In this document: in pieces, positions 34,101 to 44,856 of the stretch | Layout: every line of letters starts with the position of its first letter | Numbering within the stretch: the stretch's first letter is position 1 | DNA from: Lineolata rhizophorae | Lineage: Eukaryota; Ascomycota; Dothideomycetes; Lineolatales; Lineolataceae | Assembly (NCBI GenBank): GCA_010093515.1 | Contig: MU001673.1 | Span: forward strand, 562,049 to 626,048 | Direction: 5' to 3' | Length of the DNA stretch: 64,000 nt | Program-made: the position numbers and the translations under genes | The notes under the pieces: model-generated | Seen by the model: the letters and a program-made list of their open reading frames with translations, nothing else | Told to the model about the DNA's origin: nothing | Database searches by the model: none

Positions 34101-34988
34101 GCCCGATGCGCCTGGGGCTTAGTTCCCGCCCCCGTTAGCAACGGCCTCGGCTCACTACGTGAGATCCGAGGTGCAGCCTTGCTGCTTAATATAGCTTCTC
34201 CCACCGCCTATGCGTGCCGCTGCGTTAAAAGTTCCTCGCACCTGCGGCTCCGGCAGCCATAGTTATCGGGAGGACCCACATTGTTCGCAGAATCAGCGCT
34301 GCTCGGCTGGGATGTTCGGTGTGCCTCATCACGCCGCCAGGTCTCAACATGTTACACTTATGATCTTTCTCGCCTTTGGAAACGAGCCAAGTTGTCCAGA
34401 TAATCATGTGTGAAGCAAGGCCTGTTCTGTCCAAACTTCACATTCTGGCATTCACCGACGTTTCAAAACTCACTTGTCTCCATCCCGCCCGTCAGCACTA
34501 GACCAAAGTAGCTACGAGCCAAACCATGTTGAGTTGCCGTGAAGATAGAACTGTGTACTCTCATACATTGTGCACTCTCATGCCGTCGTAGAGACGAGAA
34601 TTCGGCCCGAGAAGCTGTTTCCCGGATTCCTATTTATAGGACCAAGAGGCTGTCTGCACAGGGCAGGCGAGTTTCAGCCTTGTCGAAACACCGAGCCGGA
34701 TGCCCGCGGCCGCGCATCACATACCGCTTCTCCAGCCATCGACAACAGGACTCAGCTGATATGGATGGACTACTCGCCAGCCCCAAATAAGGAACCCGGG
34801 CAATCCCGCAAGATAGAGCACTGAGAGCCTGCCCAAAGCCTCATTTTTTACCGACACAAATACGACATCCATTTTGCACGCGGAGCCTAAGATAACGGTC
34901 CGCACACCGGCCAGCCCCTTCCACCGTTCCATGCCCGACATCCACCCGCACACACAACGCACCCGCCAACCTCACCGCCCCTCCCCTC
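31102..34988. other. Gene-poor interval upstream of App1
   Basis: From 31102 to about 31632 the App1 frame continues open with an Arg/Gln-rich reading but no ATG; this is either 5' UTR or part of an unrecognised upstream exon. From 31633 to 34988 the sequence is less GC-rich, with only short open frames (up to about 190 codons on the strand opposite the App1 extension, shorter elsewhere) and no recognisable domain. A GA/TC-rich microsatellite-like tract lies near 31705-31733. No transposon ends were recognised. Confidence 0.45.
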
Positions 34989-36183
34989 TCACAAAGCACT
35001 CCGTCCAGCGCCCGCTCCCGACCCCCCAAACAACGCCCTCGCATTCCCACACTCGATCCTCGCCGCCATCCCCTCATCAAACAGCTCCCTCAACCCGACC
35101 CGCATCCGCTCCGCCAACCCCACCACGCTCGGCCGGGGCGTGTACGGGAAGTCGCTGCCATACAGCATCCTGTCGGGCCCGACCAGCCGCAGCAGGCCGT
35201 GGATCTGGTCCGGGAACGGGAAGCCGGCGAGGTCGAAGAAGAAGCGGTCGCGCAGGACGCGCTTGACGCCGTCGCCGCCGGCGAGCCCGCCGGGGGGCTG
35301 GGCCCCGTAGATGACGGAGGCGAACTGCCCGAAACGCTCCGCCAGCGGCGGCAGCGCTGCCCCCGCGTGCGGCGCGATGAAGGTGATGCCCGGGCACCGC
35401 GACACCGTGCCGGAGAGGAGCAGGTTCGCGACCGCCCGCGTCGTGTCGAAGAAGAACTCGAGCATGGGCGACGGGTACTGCGCGAGGGGTCGTATGGCGT
35501 CCTCAGCGCCGTCGTCGACGGCGGTGGCGGCGGCGTCGGCGGATCCCCCGGAGGGACCTCGTAGAGGCGCGTGCGCCGCGTGGCATGTCGTGGGGTGCAT
35601 GAAGACGACGGCTTGGCGCGCGCTCAGGGCGTCGAAGATGGGATCGAGCGCCTTGTCGCCGAGGTACGCGCCGTGGGCGTTCGTCATGAGGCAGAAGCCC
35701 GCGACGCCGGGCAAGGGGTTGTCCCCGAAGACGCGGTCGATCTCGGCGAGGGAGGCGGGCACGTCGGGCAGCGGCAGCGAGGCGAAGAAGGAGAAACGGG
35801 AAGGGTGGGCGGCGCAGATGGCGGACAGGGCGTCGTTGGTGGCGGCAGTGAGGGACGCCATTTCGGACGAGGCGAGGCGCTTGAGGTGCGTGCCTGGGCT
35901 GGTTATGCTGAGGATGGAGCGCGTGATGGAGAGTTCGTCCATGAGAGCGAGGTGGGTAGTGGTGTCCCATTGCTGAGTTGTGAGGGTAAATGGGTCAGCG
36001 AAGGGAGGGAATTTGATGAGAGTGAGCGAGGGTCGAGTGAAGCGAGTGCAGTGAGGGGCGTGAGAGAAGTGAAAGACGGACCGGGATCGCAGGCATGCCG
36101 TCCGGACAGCCGTGGCCGTATTTAAGGCAGGCTTCCCGCCAGACGTCGGGGACGCAGTGAACATGGGTGTCGATTCGCTCCAT
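34989..36183 (-). CDS. Amidohydrolase-2 family protein (ACMSD/decarboxylase-like)
   Basis: Two exons, 36183-36082 and 35972-34989, give 361 aa. Exon 1 starts MERIDTHVHC, where H7 and H9 are the first metal ligands of the TIM-barrel amidohydrolase fold. Further ligand positions are visible: FMHPTT (about H160), APHAGA (about H236) and YGSDFPY (about D308). This set, with the ITSPGTH segment near residue 60, fits COG2159 enzymes such as ACMSD, gamma-resorcylate decarboxylase and fungal 6-methylsalicylate decarboxylase, which remove CO2 from aromatic or muconate acids using Zn or Mn. The substrate cannot be read from the sequence. The intron has a rare GTCCGT donor and an ACTCAG acceptor, in phase 0. 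It is divergent from the zinc alcohol dehydrogenase, about 0.9 kb away. Confidence 0.85.
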
Positions 36184-37118
36184 GACTTGAATGAGGGACT
36201 GCCCCGATTTGATTTGACTGAATTGATGGCGCCAAGCGAAGCAAAGAAAGATGGCTTCTAGCTCAAGAACGAACGAGTCGATCGTGAAAGCTTGGTCCTG
36301 AAGTGCTTTTATGCTTCACAGGCCACCCTGGCGTCCGAGCCGCTAGGGCCCGACTTCACCGTAACCCCGACGTCCGAGGCGCAAGGCCTAACGCCATCCG
36401 GCGCTCCGCAGCGGTACGACAGGTCGTCGTCAGATCTGTCTCCTCGACGTTGCTGCAGCGCATGTGTAAGACAAGACCAGTAGCGGTGCGTCGTGCCGAC
36501 GTTCGGTCCCTCCCGAGTACGAAGACCGTGCGCCGGCGCCCGTTCTTTCCCCACCGCACGAGCGTGCTTGGACCCCGAGGGAGACCGGCCTGGCCGCATG
36601 ACGTGCATATCGATTGGATTGGCGCAGGGGGTTCCTGACGGGCGGCGGCAGCACACGGCTGGGGCCAATTGTCGATCGATCGGACAGTTCTCGGCGGGCC
36701 GGCACTGGGTGGACGAAAAAAGAATGCGGATACAGCCGAGGACGGAGAGGACGGCTCTATTTGTTTTCTACTTGTTTTCTAGTGGCTTTAGCACAGCTTT
36801 AGTCCTCGTAGGGATCAAACGAGTTGCCAATGAAGAGGGTGGGAGAGGCGGGGATCCCAAGGAAATAATAGTGCCCCACATGGATAAGGACAGGCGGCAA
36901 TTGGATCCGGGGATGATCTCGGCCCTTTTATTTCTTCCCATTTTCCCTCTCCCTTGATTTGAACATTCAACATCCGGAAGGAGCGGATTTGTTTGTTTGT
37001 TTGCTTGTGTCTGATTCGGCGCTGACCTCTTCTAGTTTATTTACGTAGTCTCCATCCCCATTTCAAATTGATCATTTTTTCATATTCATACTCAAAGTCA
37101 AAAATTCCCCGACCAACA
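36184..37118. promoter_or_regulatory. Divergent promoter region, amidohydrolase / alcohol dehydrogenase
   Basis: A 0.9 kb gene-free interval between two outward-facing starts. AT content rises from about 36780 to the dehydrogenase ATG at 37119, with a TTTG-type run near 36990-37008. Arrangement suggests possible shared control; no specific operator was identified. Confidence 0.45.
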
Positions 37119-39083
37119 ATGCCCGGGACCCAAACCTGCGCGTGGGTCGAGAAGCCGGCCAAAGACGCCCGGGTCGAGATCAGGTCCGACCACCCGATGC
37201 CCGCCGACCCGGGACATGGCGAGGTGCTGGTCAAAGTCGAAGTGACGGGCGTGTGGTATGTACCTAGGCGCGCTGGACAGAGGGACAGCGCACCAGGCTC
37301 ACGGGCATTGGAACAGCCACTCGGACTGCCACAACATCTACGGGGAGACGCCCATGCATGTGCACATCGCGGGCCACGAGGGCGTCGGCCGCATTGTCAA
37401 GCGTAGGTCGCTCGCCGCTGTTGCGCGCGAGAAAGAGTGAAAGGATGGAACACGGGTGAAACTTCGGGGCTGACGGCTACTATATGACGCAGTGGGGGCC
37501 GGAGTGGATCCAGGGCTCATGAACAAGAGAGTCGGGCTGCCGTACGTTTCTTCTAGCTTTTCTGCTCTGCACGCTTGCTCCGGACCCCCCGGCGCCGATT
37601 GTCCCAGTGGTTGTTGCGTCGTGTCGGTTTACTGATTTGTGCGCTCATCGCGAGGGCGTGTGAAGGTGGATCCTGAAGTCTTGCGGCGACTGCGAGGTTT
37701 GCGCCGTGGATCCGTTGTGCTGCCCGAACCAAGTGAACCACGGGAGAGTAAGCGAGTTGCTCCGCGAAATCCAATTGTCCGAAACAGGAATGCTAAGAAG
37801 CCGCCGCAGAATACCGAAGGTTGCTTCCAGCGTACGTCTCTTCACCGTGGACATTCTGGTCTTGCGCTACGGATAGACATTGACGGCATGTCGGCTGCCT
37901 AGAATATGTCCTTGCTCCCGCAAGAGACATCCCCAAGCTCCCGGAGGGCCTCGCGGCCGAGATAATTGCGCCTCTGCTCTGCGGTATGCACCAGACCTAC
38001 CTACTCCTCTTCAAACACGTTCACTAAACTCTGTTCCTGGTGCAGGAGGAGTGACTACCTACTCTGCCATCAAAAAGGCCAATTTGCGGCCGGGCAACTT
38101 CCTCGTCATTCCCGGCGCCGGCGGCGGGTTGGGACATCTGTGAGTCTCTTGGAATTCAATTCTTATATCGTTCTGTTCCGGCAGCTATATTGGATACTAA
38201 CTGAGCGGATCCAGTGGGCTGCAGATCGCCAAGGCCCAGGGAATCCAAGTAATCGCGATCGACAGGTAAACCAATTCTCGACCACGTTCAGCCGCCAATA
38301 TACGAGAGACCAGCTCACACAAAGCCTCCACATCCAACAGCGGCGCCGAGAAGCGCGACCTGTGCAAACGGCTAGGTGCCGCGCATTTCATCGACTTCAA
38401 GGACAGCGATGTACGTGCCGCACGCATCCCCACACTCGCCTCCCCCCGCCCTATGTCCCTCCTCGCTCCACTCTTCACCCAATTCATCCTACACACCCCC
38501 CGGACTAACCGCAACCGCACGTGACGCAAACAACAGGTCGTCGCCAAAGTCAAGGGGATAACCGGCATGGGCGCGCACGCCGTCGTGGTGGTGCCGGGCT
38601 CGCCCCAGGCCTACGAGCAGGCCCTGCCCATGCTGCGCAACCGCGGCGTCATGGTGTGCGTCGGCTTGCCCAACGCCGAGTTCGCCATCAAGGTGCGGCC
38701 GATCCAGATGGTCGTCATGGGTACGTTTTGTTTTTGTTTACAGGGTTTCTTTTTTCTTTTTTTTCTTTGGTTTTTGTGATTCCCCACAGCTTAGACTCCG
38801 CTTCTTCTTTGTTCTTCTTCCTTTTCCCCTTCAAACCAGAAGAAAATGGCCCATCGGACATAACGAAGTGCGCTGATCCCGCATCCCATCCCGCCCAGGC
38901 CTCACCATCGTCGGCTCCTCGGTCGGCTCCCACAACGACATGGCCGACCTCATCTACCTGGCCAGCCAGGGTGTCGTCGTGCCCGAGATCGAGGTCTACG
39001 AGTTCGCGCAGCTCGAGGAGGTGCTGCAGAAGTTGATGCGGTACGAGGTCAAGGGCCGGGCCGTCGTCCGGCTGCCCGCGTAA
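37119..39083 (+). CDS. Zinc-dependent alcohol dehydrogenase, MDR superfamily
   Basis: Eleven exons: 37119-37255, 37317-37402, 37493-37541, 37666-37747, 37810-37831, 37903-37983, 38046-38139, 38215-38265, 38341-38410, 38537-38720 and 38899-39083, giving 346 aa, close to the usual 350 of yeast-type ADH. Catalytic zinc ligands are visible as C46 in CHSDC and H66-E67 in GHEGVG. Structural-zinc cysteines are C97, C100, C103 and about C110 (CGDCEVC...LCC). The NAD-binding Rossmann turn is GAGGGLGHLG. The enzyme should oxidise an alcohol or reduce an aldehyde with NAD(H). Intron density is extreme, with a 22-nt exon 5; each junction keeps phase and restores family sequence (for example CFQ-QYVLAPARD). 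It converges on the thiolase and diverges from the decarboxylase-like gene. Confidence 0.92.
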
Positions 39084-39565
39084 GGCGAAAAGCAAGAGTG
39101 AAAAAAAAAAAAAGAAAGAAAGAAAGCGTGCAGTCGGTCTATGTAAAATGGTGCGGATGAGGTTAAAGCGAGCTACCGGGGTGCACTAGGTATTGATTTG
39201 AATGTATAGTCGCCATGCAAGTAGCGTTGGTTAGGTGTTGCTGAGGCTAGCTTCCTTCATAACGTTAACAGTTTCAAGTACAGATACATTCAAGATTAGC
39301 CTCCCATCAAACATCATGGAAAGCAGTTCACGAGCTTGGCTAAGAAAACACAGGAATCGTGGCAAGTATTCTAATACTAACAAAATGCTATGTGCTTCCA
39401 ATTGCTTGGTAGATTATGTCGGTCCATCGTACCCATCCATCTAGCTAACCATTCCATTTTTTTTTTTGAATGCACCTCGACGTAGCGACGCATCGAAACC
39501 ACACCGTCTAATCGATACAAAACCCCTTCTCTTGCCCCTGGTGACCACCTAGCCTACTCCGCCAC
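39084..39565. other. Intergenic region between converging genes
   Basis: Contains the 3' ends of the alcohol dehydrogenase (plus) and thiolase (minus). A poly-A/AAAG run lies at about 39100-39126 and a poly-T run at about 39459-39468. No gene was seen. Confidence 0.55.
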
Positions 39566-41044
39566 CTACTCCGCCACCCACACCGCCGCCATCCCCATCC
39601 CCGTCCCCACGCACATGCTCGTCACGCCCACCTTCTTCCCCGTCCTCCGCAGCTCCGTCAGCAACGTGCTCACCTGCCGCGCGCCCGTCATGCCCAGCGG
39701 ATGGCCGAACGCGATGGCGCCGCCCTTGGGATTCACCTTCTCCTCGGGGATGCCCAGCTCGCCGCAGCACCAGAGGCACTGCGACGCGAAGGCCTCGTTG
39801 ATCTCGAAGACGTCCACGTCGGCGGGGTCGAGCCCGCCGGCCTTGGCCAGCGCCGCGGGGATCGCCTTCCAGGGCCCGACGCCCATGAGCAGCGGCGCCA
39901 CGCCCACCACGGACGCGGCCACGAACTTGCCGACGACGCGCTGGCCCAGGCGCTGCGCCGTGGAGCGTTTCATGAGCAGCACGGCCGCGGCGCCGTCCGA
40001 GATCTGGCTGGCGTTGCCGGCCGTGATGCTGCCGGAGCCGTCCTCCCCGGGGAAAGCCGGGCGCAGCTTGGCAAGGCTCTGAGCCGTCATGCCGGCGCGG
40101 ATGCCGTCGTCGGCCGACACCGTCACCTCCCTGACCTCGTCCGTCTCCGGGTCCGTCAGCCTGACCGTGACGGGGGCGATCTCGGCGTCGAAGAGGCCCT
40201 GCTTCTGCGCCCGCTCCGCCTTCTGGAAGCTGTGGGCCGCGAAGGCGTCCTGGGCCTCGCGCGAGACGCCCTTGTCGCGGGCCATGCGGTCGCTGAGCGC
40301 GCCCATGGGCACCTTGCACTCCTTGGCCACCGGGACCGAGTCGAGCAGCTCGCTGAACTCGCTGACCGCCTGCGGGCCGTACTGCGTGCTCATGCTCTCG
40401 ACGCCGGCGCCCACCCCGACGTCGATCATGCCCGCCTTGATCGCGTTGGCGATGTCGACGCACGCCTGCAGCCCGCTGCTGCACTGCCGGTTCAGCGACT
40501 TGACCGCCGTCGTCACGGGGAAGCCGGCCGCGAGCGCGGCGGCCCGGAACTCGGTCGCGCCGCCGCCCGGCGCCAGCACGTTGCCGACCGCGATGTCCTC
40601 GACGAGCGAGGCGTCGATGCCCGAGCGGGATAGGAGCGACGTGAAGGCCGAGTGCAGGAGGTCGGACGCTTGCGTGTCGCGGAAGGCGCCGCGGCCGCCT
40701 TTGGTCATGGGCGTGCGGAGCGCGCAGGTCACCACGATCTGTGAACGGCAGCTTAGCGGGCATATTACGAGGCGGGCGAAGGGGCGAATGAAGGAGCTGG
40801 TTATGTTGGAATTGGAAAGGGAGAGAGATGGGGGGAGGAGGACTTACGTCGTCAGGGTGCTGCTCCAGCAGGGCCGCCCTGCCGCGCTTCTGCGACGAAA
40901 GGTGCCCGCTCACTTGGGAGAGGCGTTCCTGAGCTAGATGGGACGAAGGGATCGTCAGCTAAAGCCGCGAACCGGCAACATGAAGCTCGGGGTCGATTGG
41001 CATCGTCGCATACCGGAATCGCTGCGACCTGTTTGGTTTGCCAT
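39566..41044 (-). CDS. 3-ketoacyl-CoA thiolase, peroxisomal
   Basis: Three exons, 41044-41014 (31 nt), 40933-40848 and 40738-39566, give 429 aa. The enzyme cleaves 3-ketoacyl-CoA with CoA in the last step of beta-oxidation. The N-terminus, recovered only by joining exons 1 and 2, contains RLSQVSGHL, which fits the PTS2 peroxisomal consensus. Catalytic residues are visible: the acyl-enzyme Cys in NRQCSSGLQA, the His in GHPLGMTGARQ, and the second Cys in CVGTGMGMA; NEAF is also present. Donors are GTATGC and GTAAGT; acceptors are TAG and CAG. Exon 1 was chosen because it alone gives an ATG and the phase needed (G+CT) before QERLSQ. Converges on the alcohol dehydrogenase. Confidence 0.93.
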
Positions 41045-41901
41045 TTTGACGGAGTTGTTTCAGTCCTTTCTAAATTTCAGTTACCGAAGACGAAACCGCA
41101 CGCGCGAGGCGGGCCTGGCTGAGCCCTGGAACTGGTTATAGTCCAAAGAATGGAAGATGCGGAGAAGAGGAGAAATCGAGGCAGAGCGAAGGTCGGGCTG
41201 GGTGCACAATCCCGGGCGGAGCTTTATGATGTCGATGGCCGCCGCCTGCCGAGGCCGAGGCATTGCCGCTTCGGGCCTAGCCACTTTCACATGCTACGCC
41301 GCCACTGGCCGCAGCCGTCACATGGCCCACAGGGGGTTTGCACCGCGTGCCAGCACGAAAGAACAGTCCATGCAAGCAATCCGGCTTTTTCCTGTCTAGG
41401 GCCAAAGGCTTGTGAAAGCGGTGGGATGAAGTAGACGCAACATAGACTGAAGAGAATAGCGCAGATCATACGCAGGAAAGAAGAAGATAAGTAGATAAAA
41501 GGAGGGAAAGAAGAGTCTTTCATCCCGGCATGAACGCCCCGTTCCTCGCTGAACCCAAAAATAAGCCAGAGACATGCCTTTAAACTACACCTCCTCCCTC
41601 GCTCCCCAAGGGCGATCCGTACCTGTGCCTATCCATCCACCCCCAGCCAAACCTCTCCCTCCCACCCACCGCGAGCCCGCCGAAAATGAACACCCCGACC
41701 CGAGCCAAGGCCGCCCCGTGTTTCCCACCTAACCCCGACAAAAACGCCCAGCCAAAAATGACCGCTTCGAGACCGTTTTATCCTCCCCCGGCGACTCCAT
41801 TCCCACGTCGGGCCGCGATTTTCAGCACCACGACCCTCCCTCAAGTCCGAACCACACCCACACCCCTCCGCCTTCCCGCCTTCCCAAAACGAACAAAAGA
41901 A
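41045..41901. other. Intergenic region between thiolase and GRAM-domain gene
   Basis: Holds the thiolase promoter and the 3' UTR of the GRAM-domain gene; both are on the minus strand. Only short open frames without domains occur. Confidence 0.5.
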
Positions 41902-43034
41902 TCATGACGCCGACCCCCTCGAATCCGCCCTCCTCAGCCTCCTCTCCAACTCGTCCGCCACGCTCTCAATCTGCACCTCCTCGTACCCCGGCGGCGGCTC
42001 CGCCGGCGCGTTGAAGCTCTCCTGCCTCTGATGCGGACTCCGTCCGCTCACGGACAAGCCAGCCGCACCACCTCCGTCCGTCCCACCGTCACCACCACCA
42101 CCACGACGTTCTCCTCCTCCTCCTCCTCCTCCTCCCCTTCCCCCTCCCCCTCCTCCACTATCCGGGCTCGTCCCCAGCCCCGAATCCGGCCCATCTGCGC
42201 CGCTATTCCCGCGCCCCGCGAACGCCGGCGCCGGCGCCGCCGGCGAGCTCAGGCCCGACGCGTGGGCGTCGTCCCTCTCCTCGTAGCGGGGCAGATCCTC
42301 GAGGTGGACGCCGTTGAGGCTGACGCCCTCGAGGGCGCCCTCGCCGCGGCCGCGGCCCGTCTCCTCGCCCTCGCCCGCCACGGCGACGCCCGACTCGCGC
42401 GCCGCCTCGATGGCCTGCACCAGGCGCTCCTTGACCCGCTCGAAGCACGTGTGGAAGTCGAACGCGCCGCCGTCTTTGAACGTGAGCTTGACTTCGGGGA
42501 GCGCGGCCGGCGCGGAAGAGGACGACGGGACGTGGATCCCACCGCCTTGGACAGGGAGGAGTGAGGCGGTCCATACGTTGGGGCCGAAGAAGGGCGCCGC
42601 GACGTGCGTGTCGCGAAGGTTGAGTATGGGCGAGGTGAATGACTGGAAGGTTGGTGTGGGGCGGGAGGGTAGGTAGACGATCTGTGGATTCGAGGCGGTA
42701 AGTGTCAGAAGGGGCTCCTAAAAGCTGGGCGAGTGAGTTGGAAGGATGTTTGGGGAGGAAACGCACTCGTCGGTTAGTTAGGTAGACGCAACCTGTACTG
42801 CTCTGTACGGAGAAGGGCTCGTTGCCGGGATACTGGTTGGGTGATTTGATGGAGAGGCTAGTGCGCGCGGGGGACTTGTACAGCTTTTGCTCGCCGGGCA
42901 AAGGGGTGAAGTCGTCCCGGTCGGACAGCATTACCCAACTACGTATTGTGGACACGGTCAGCCTCATACAGATCTATATTGTGTGAACTGGGGGAATAGA
43001 ACAGAAAGCAGGACTACCCAGCATCCGCGGCCAT
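41902..43034 (-). CDS. GRAM/PH-like domain protein, WBP2-like
   Basis: Three exons, 43034-43018 (17 nt), 42938-42767 and 42681-41902, give 322 aa. The GRAM core is rebuilt across intron 2: PFSVQSSTGCVYLTNRR then IVYLPSRPTPTFQSF, SPILNLRDTHVAAPFFGPNVW, and LTFKDGGAFDFHTCFERVK. This is the domain order of WW-domain-binding protein 2 and its fungal relatives. The C-terminus is Gly-rich and carries PPPGYEE, a PPxY motif able to bind WW domains such as those of Rsp5-type ubiquitin ligases, consistent with the family. The start is inferred from a short exon whose phase gives MAADAG-WVMLSDRDD; donors are GTAGTC and GTGCGT. GRAM domains bind phosphoinositides, so a membrane-adaptor role is likely. 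Confidence 0.85.
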
Positions 43035-43309
43035 GTTACTGTCCAGAAGTTCTCAACACGCCAGACATTTGAGGAGCAATCCTACCTGCCACGAAGAACA
43101 GAGCAAGGCAAAGACGGATACACTCACTTTATTGACATGCTGGGCAACAAGACCTAGCCCGACGTTTCTCCTCCAGGCGGGACACAAAAAGCCGGGCCCT
43201 AGCAGGGCGAAGGACGGGAAAGGTTGCGGGAGAGGCGTTTGTCGAACAAGTGAGGCGGGTGAGCCCAGCAGATCACGACACAACAGCCGCAGCAGCAGGA
43301 CCAGCGCCC

Positions 43310-43351
<42 letters not shown>

Positions 43352-44856
43352 CAGGTACACCACCGCCGCTGGGGGGCAGGCCGAGCGAGCAGGCCAGAGC
43401 AAACAGCGCCAAGCGGCGAGCTGCCGGGCCCTGTCCGCGCGGGTATGTACGTATCTGGCACGCTCAGGGCAGCCCGTCCGCCGCCTCCGAAGCCGAAGCC
43501 AGTCGGGGAAAATTTATACTACGACGGGGCCCCGCCCGCACGCGCGCGCGCGTTCTCGAGCCAAAGGGGAGAGAGAAGGCTCAACAGACGTCCGTTTCGT
43601 CAACCGGTCAGTTCGGCGGCGATCCGTCGTCGGCAGAGCACTAGGATGGGAAGAAGAGGGAGACAAGAAAAGTACTGCCCGCGAGAAGGAGGGAGAAAGG
43701 GAAAAAAAAAAAGGTGGAAAAGTTGAGGCAGGATGCAAGGTTAGCCGTGTGCATGCGTGTACGGAGTACGTAGTATGGATGGCTCCGGCCGCCGCCGCCG
43801 CGGGGGCGCGCGAGGTCTCCGAGGCCTGGACCCTTGGTTGGGCCCGGTTTTTGCACACCCCCCCCCCCCGGGGCTTGGCGGGGCCTGTCACGTGAAGGCC
43901 ATCTGATGCGCACAACCCTAACTCTAACTGTACCTAACCTGTCGGACACACCTCCGTACAAGGCCAGCACAAACGGGACGAGTTATAGACCTCCTACTCG
44001 CACAAATTGATTACGCATGCTATCCGAAATAGGACACTCTTGTCCACTTCTACCCATTCGCGCCCTCCCTTCCCCGCGCGAGAACTGCAGTCCTGAGGCA
44101 GCAACACTCAACACAGCCAAGCCCACACCCACATCCCCTCCACATGCCCCACAGGTCTGACAGTGACGACGGCGGCAGCAACACACGAGCAATGCAGTAG
44201 CGCACAATATCAGCCATACAATGGAATCAAGCGACGGCCCAACGCCATCACCTGCACAACATATATTCACTGTTCTCGAACAGGCAAGGAGGTAAAGTGA
44301 AAATCACCCACGAAGCCCATCAATACAAAATGAAAGAGAAAAGGCGAACCTCAGCGATCCGCGCACAAGCTTACAGAGACGGGTTCCATCCACGTTTGCC
44401 CCTTTCCGGGGACCCTCAATACACTGACCCTCAACTTCCCTTATCGATACTTCGAATACTCAATACCTTCCTTTGCCTTAACATGTGGAACAAGGAAAAA
44501 GGGGAATAATACTTCCCCCCTGATTACTCGGCGCCAGCCACCCGCCCGCCTCACGCACAAACTCACCGCTTTCTCCACAACTGCCACCACCCAGCCTTCT
44601 TCCCATCCACTTTGTCCTCCTCAAATTCACCCTTCTCCCTCGGCACCTCCCCGCCCGCCACAGCCATGCTCGCCGCCGCCTGTTCTGTCCGCTCCGGCAG
44701 CGCCTCCGCCGCGTCCGCGTCTGCATCCGAGTTGGTCTCCTGCGCGTCCGACTCATTACCCTCGATCATCTCCGCCGCCTCTGCCTCGATGTGCTCCGCC
44801 TTCTTGCCGCCTCCGTCGCGCGCCTCGCCTTCGCCTCCGCCGCGACTGCCATCTAG
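43035..44856. other. Intergenic region with CAG repeat and telomere-like scrap
   Basis: Upstream of the GRAM-domain gene and downstream of 2-oxoglutarate dehydrogenase E1. It contains a CAG tract, a TACGGAGTAC motif near 43760, a run of about ten C at 43859-43869, and a degenerate CCTAAC-like string at about 43915-43942. The stretch 44500-44856 reads as Pro/Ala/Ser low complexity and is probably the E1 3' UTR. Confidence 0.5.
43309..43351 (+). repeat. CAG trinucleotide repeat
   Basis: About 13-14 CAG units (CTG on the strand of the nearby gene), roughly 280 bp upstream of the GRAM-domain gene start. It lies outside any supported coding region and may be in its 5' UTR or promoter. Confidence 0.8.

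Noticed and set aside
43915-43942. CCTAAC-like string resembling telomere repeats
   Set aside because: Only three imperfect units without tandem order; too short and degenerate to call an interstitial telomere.
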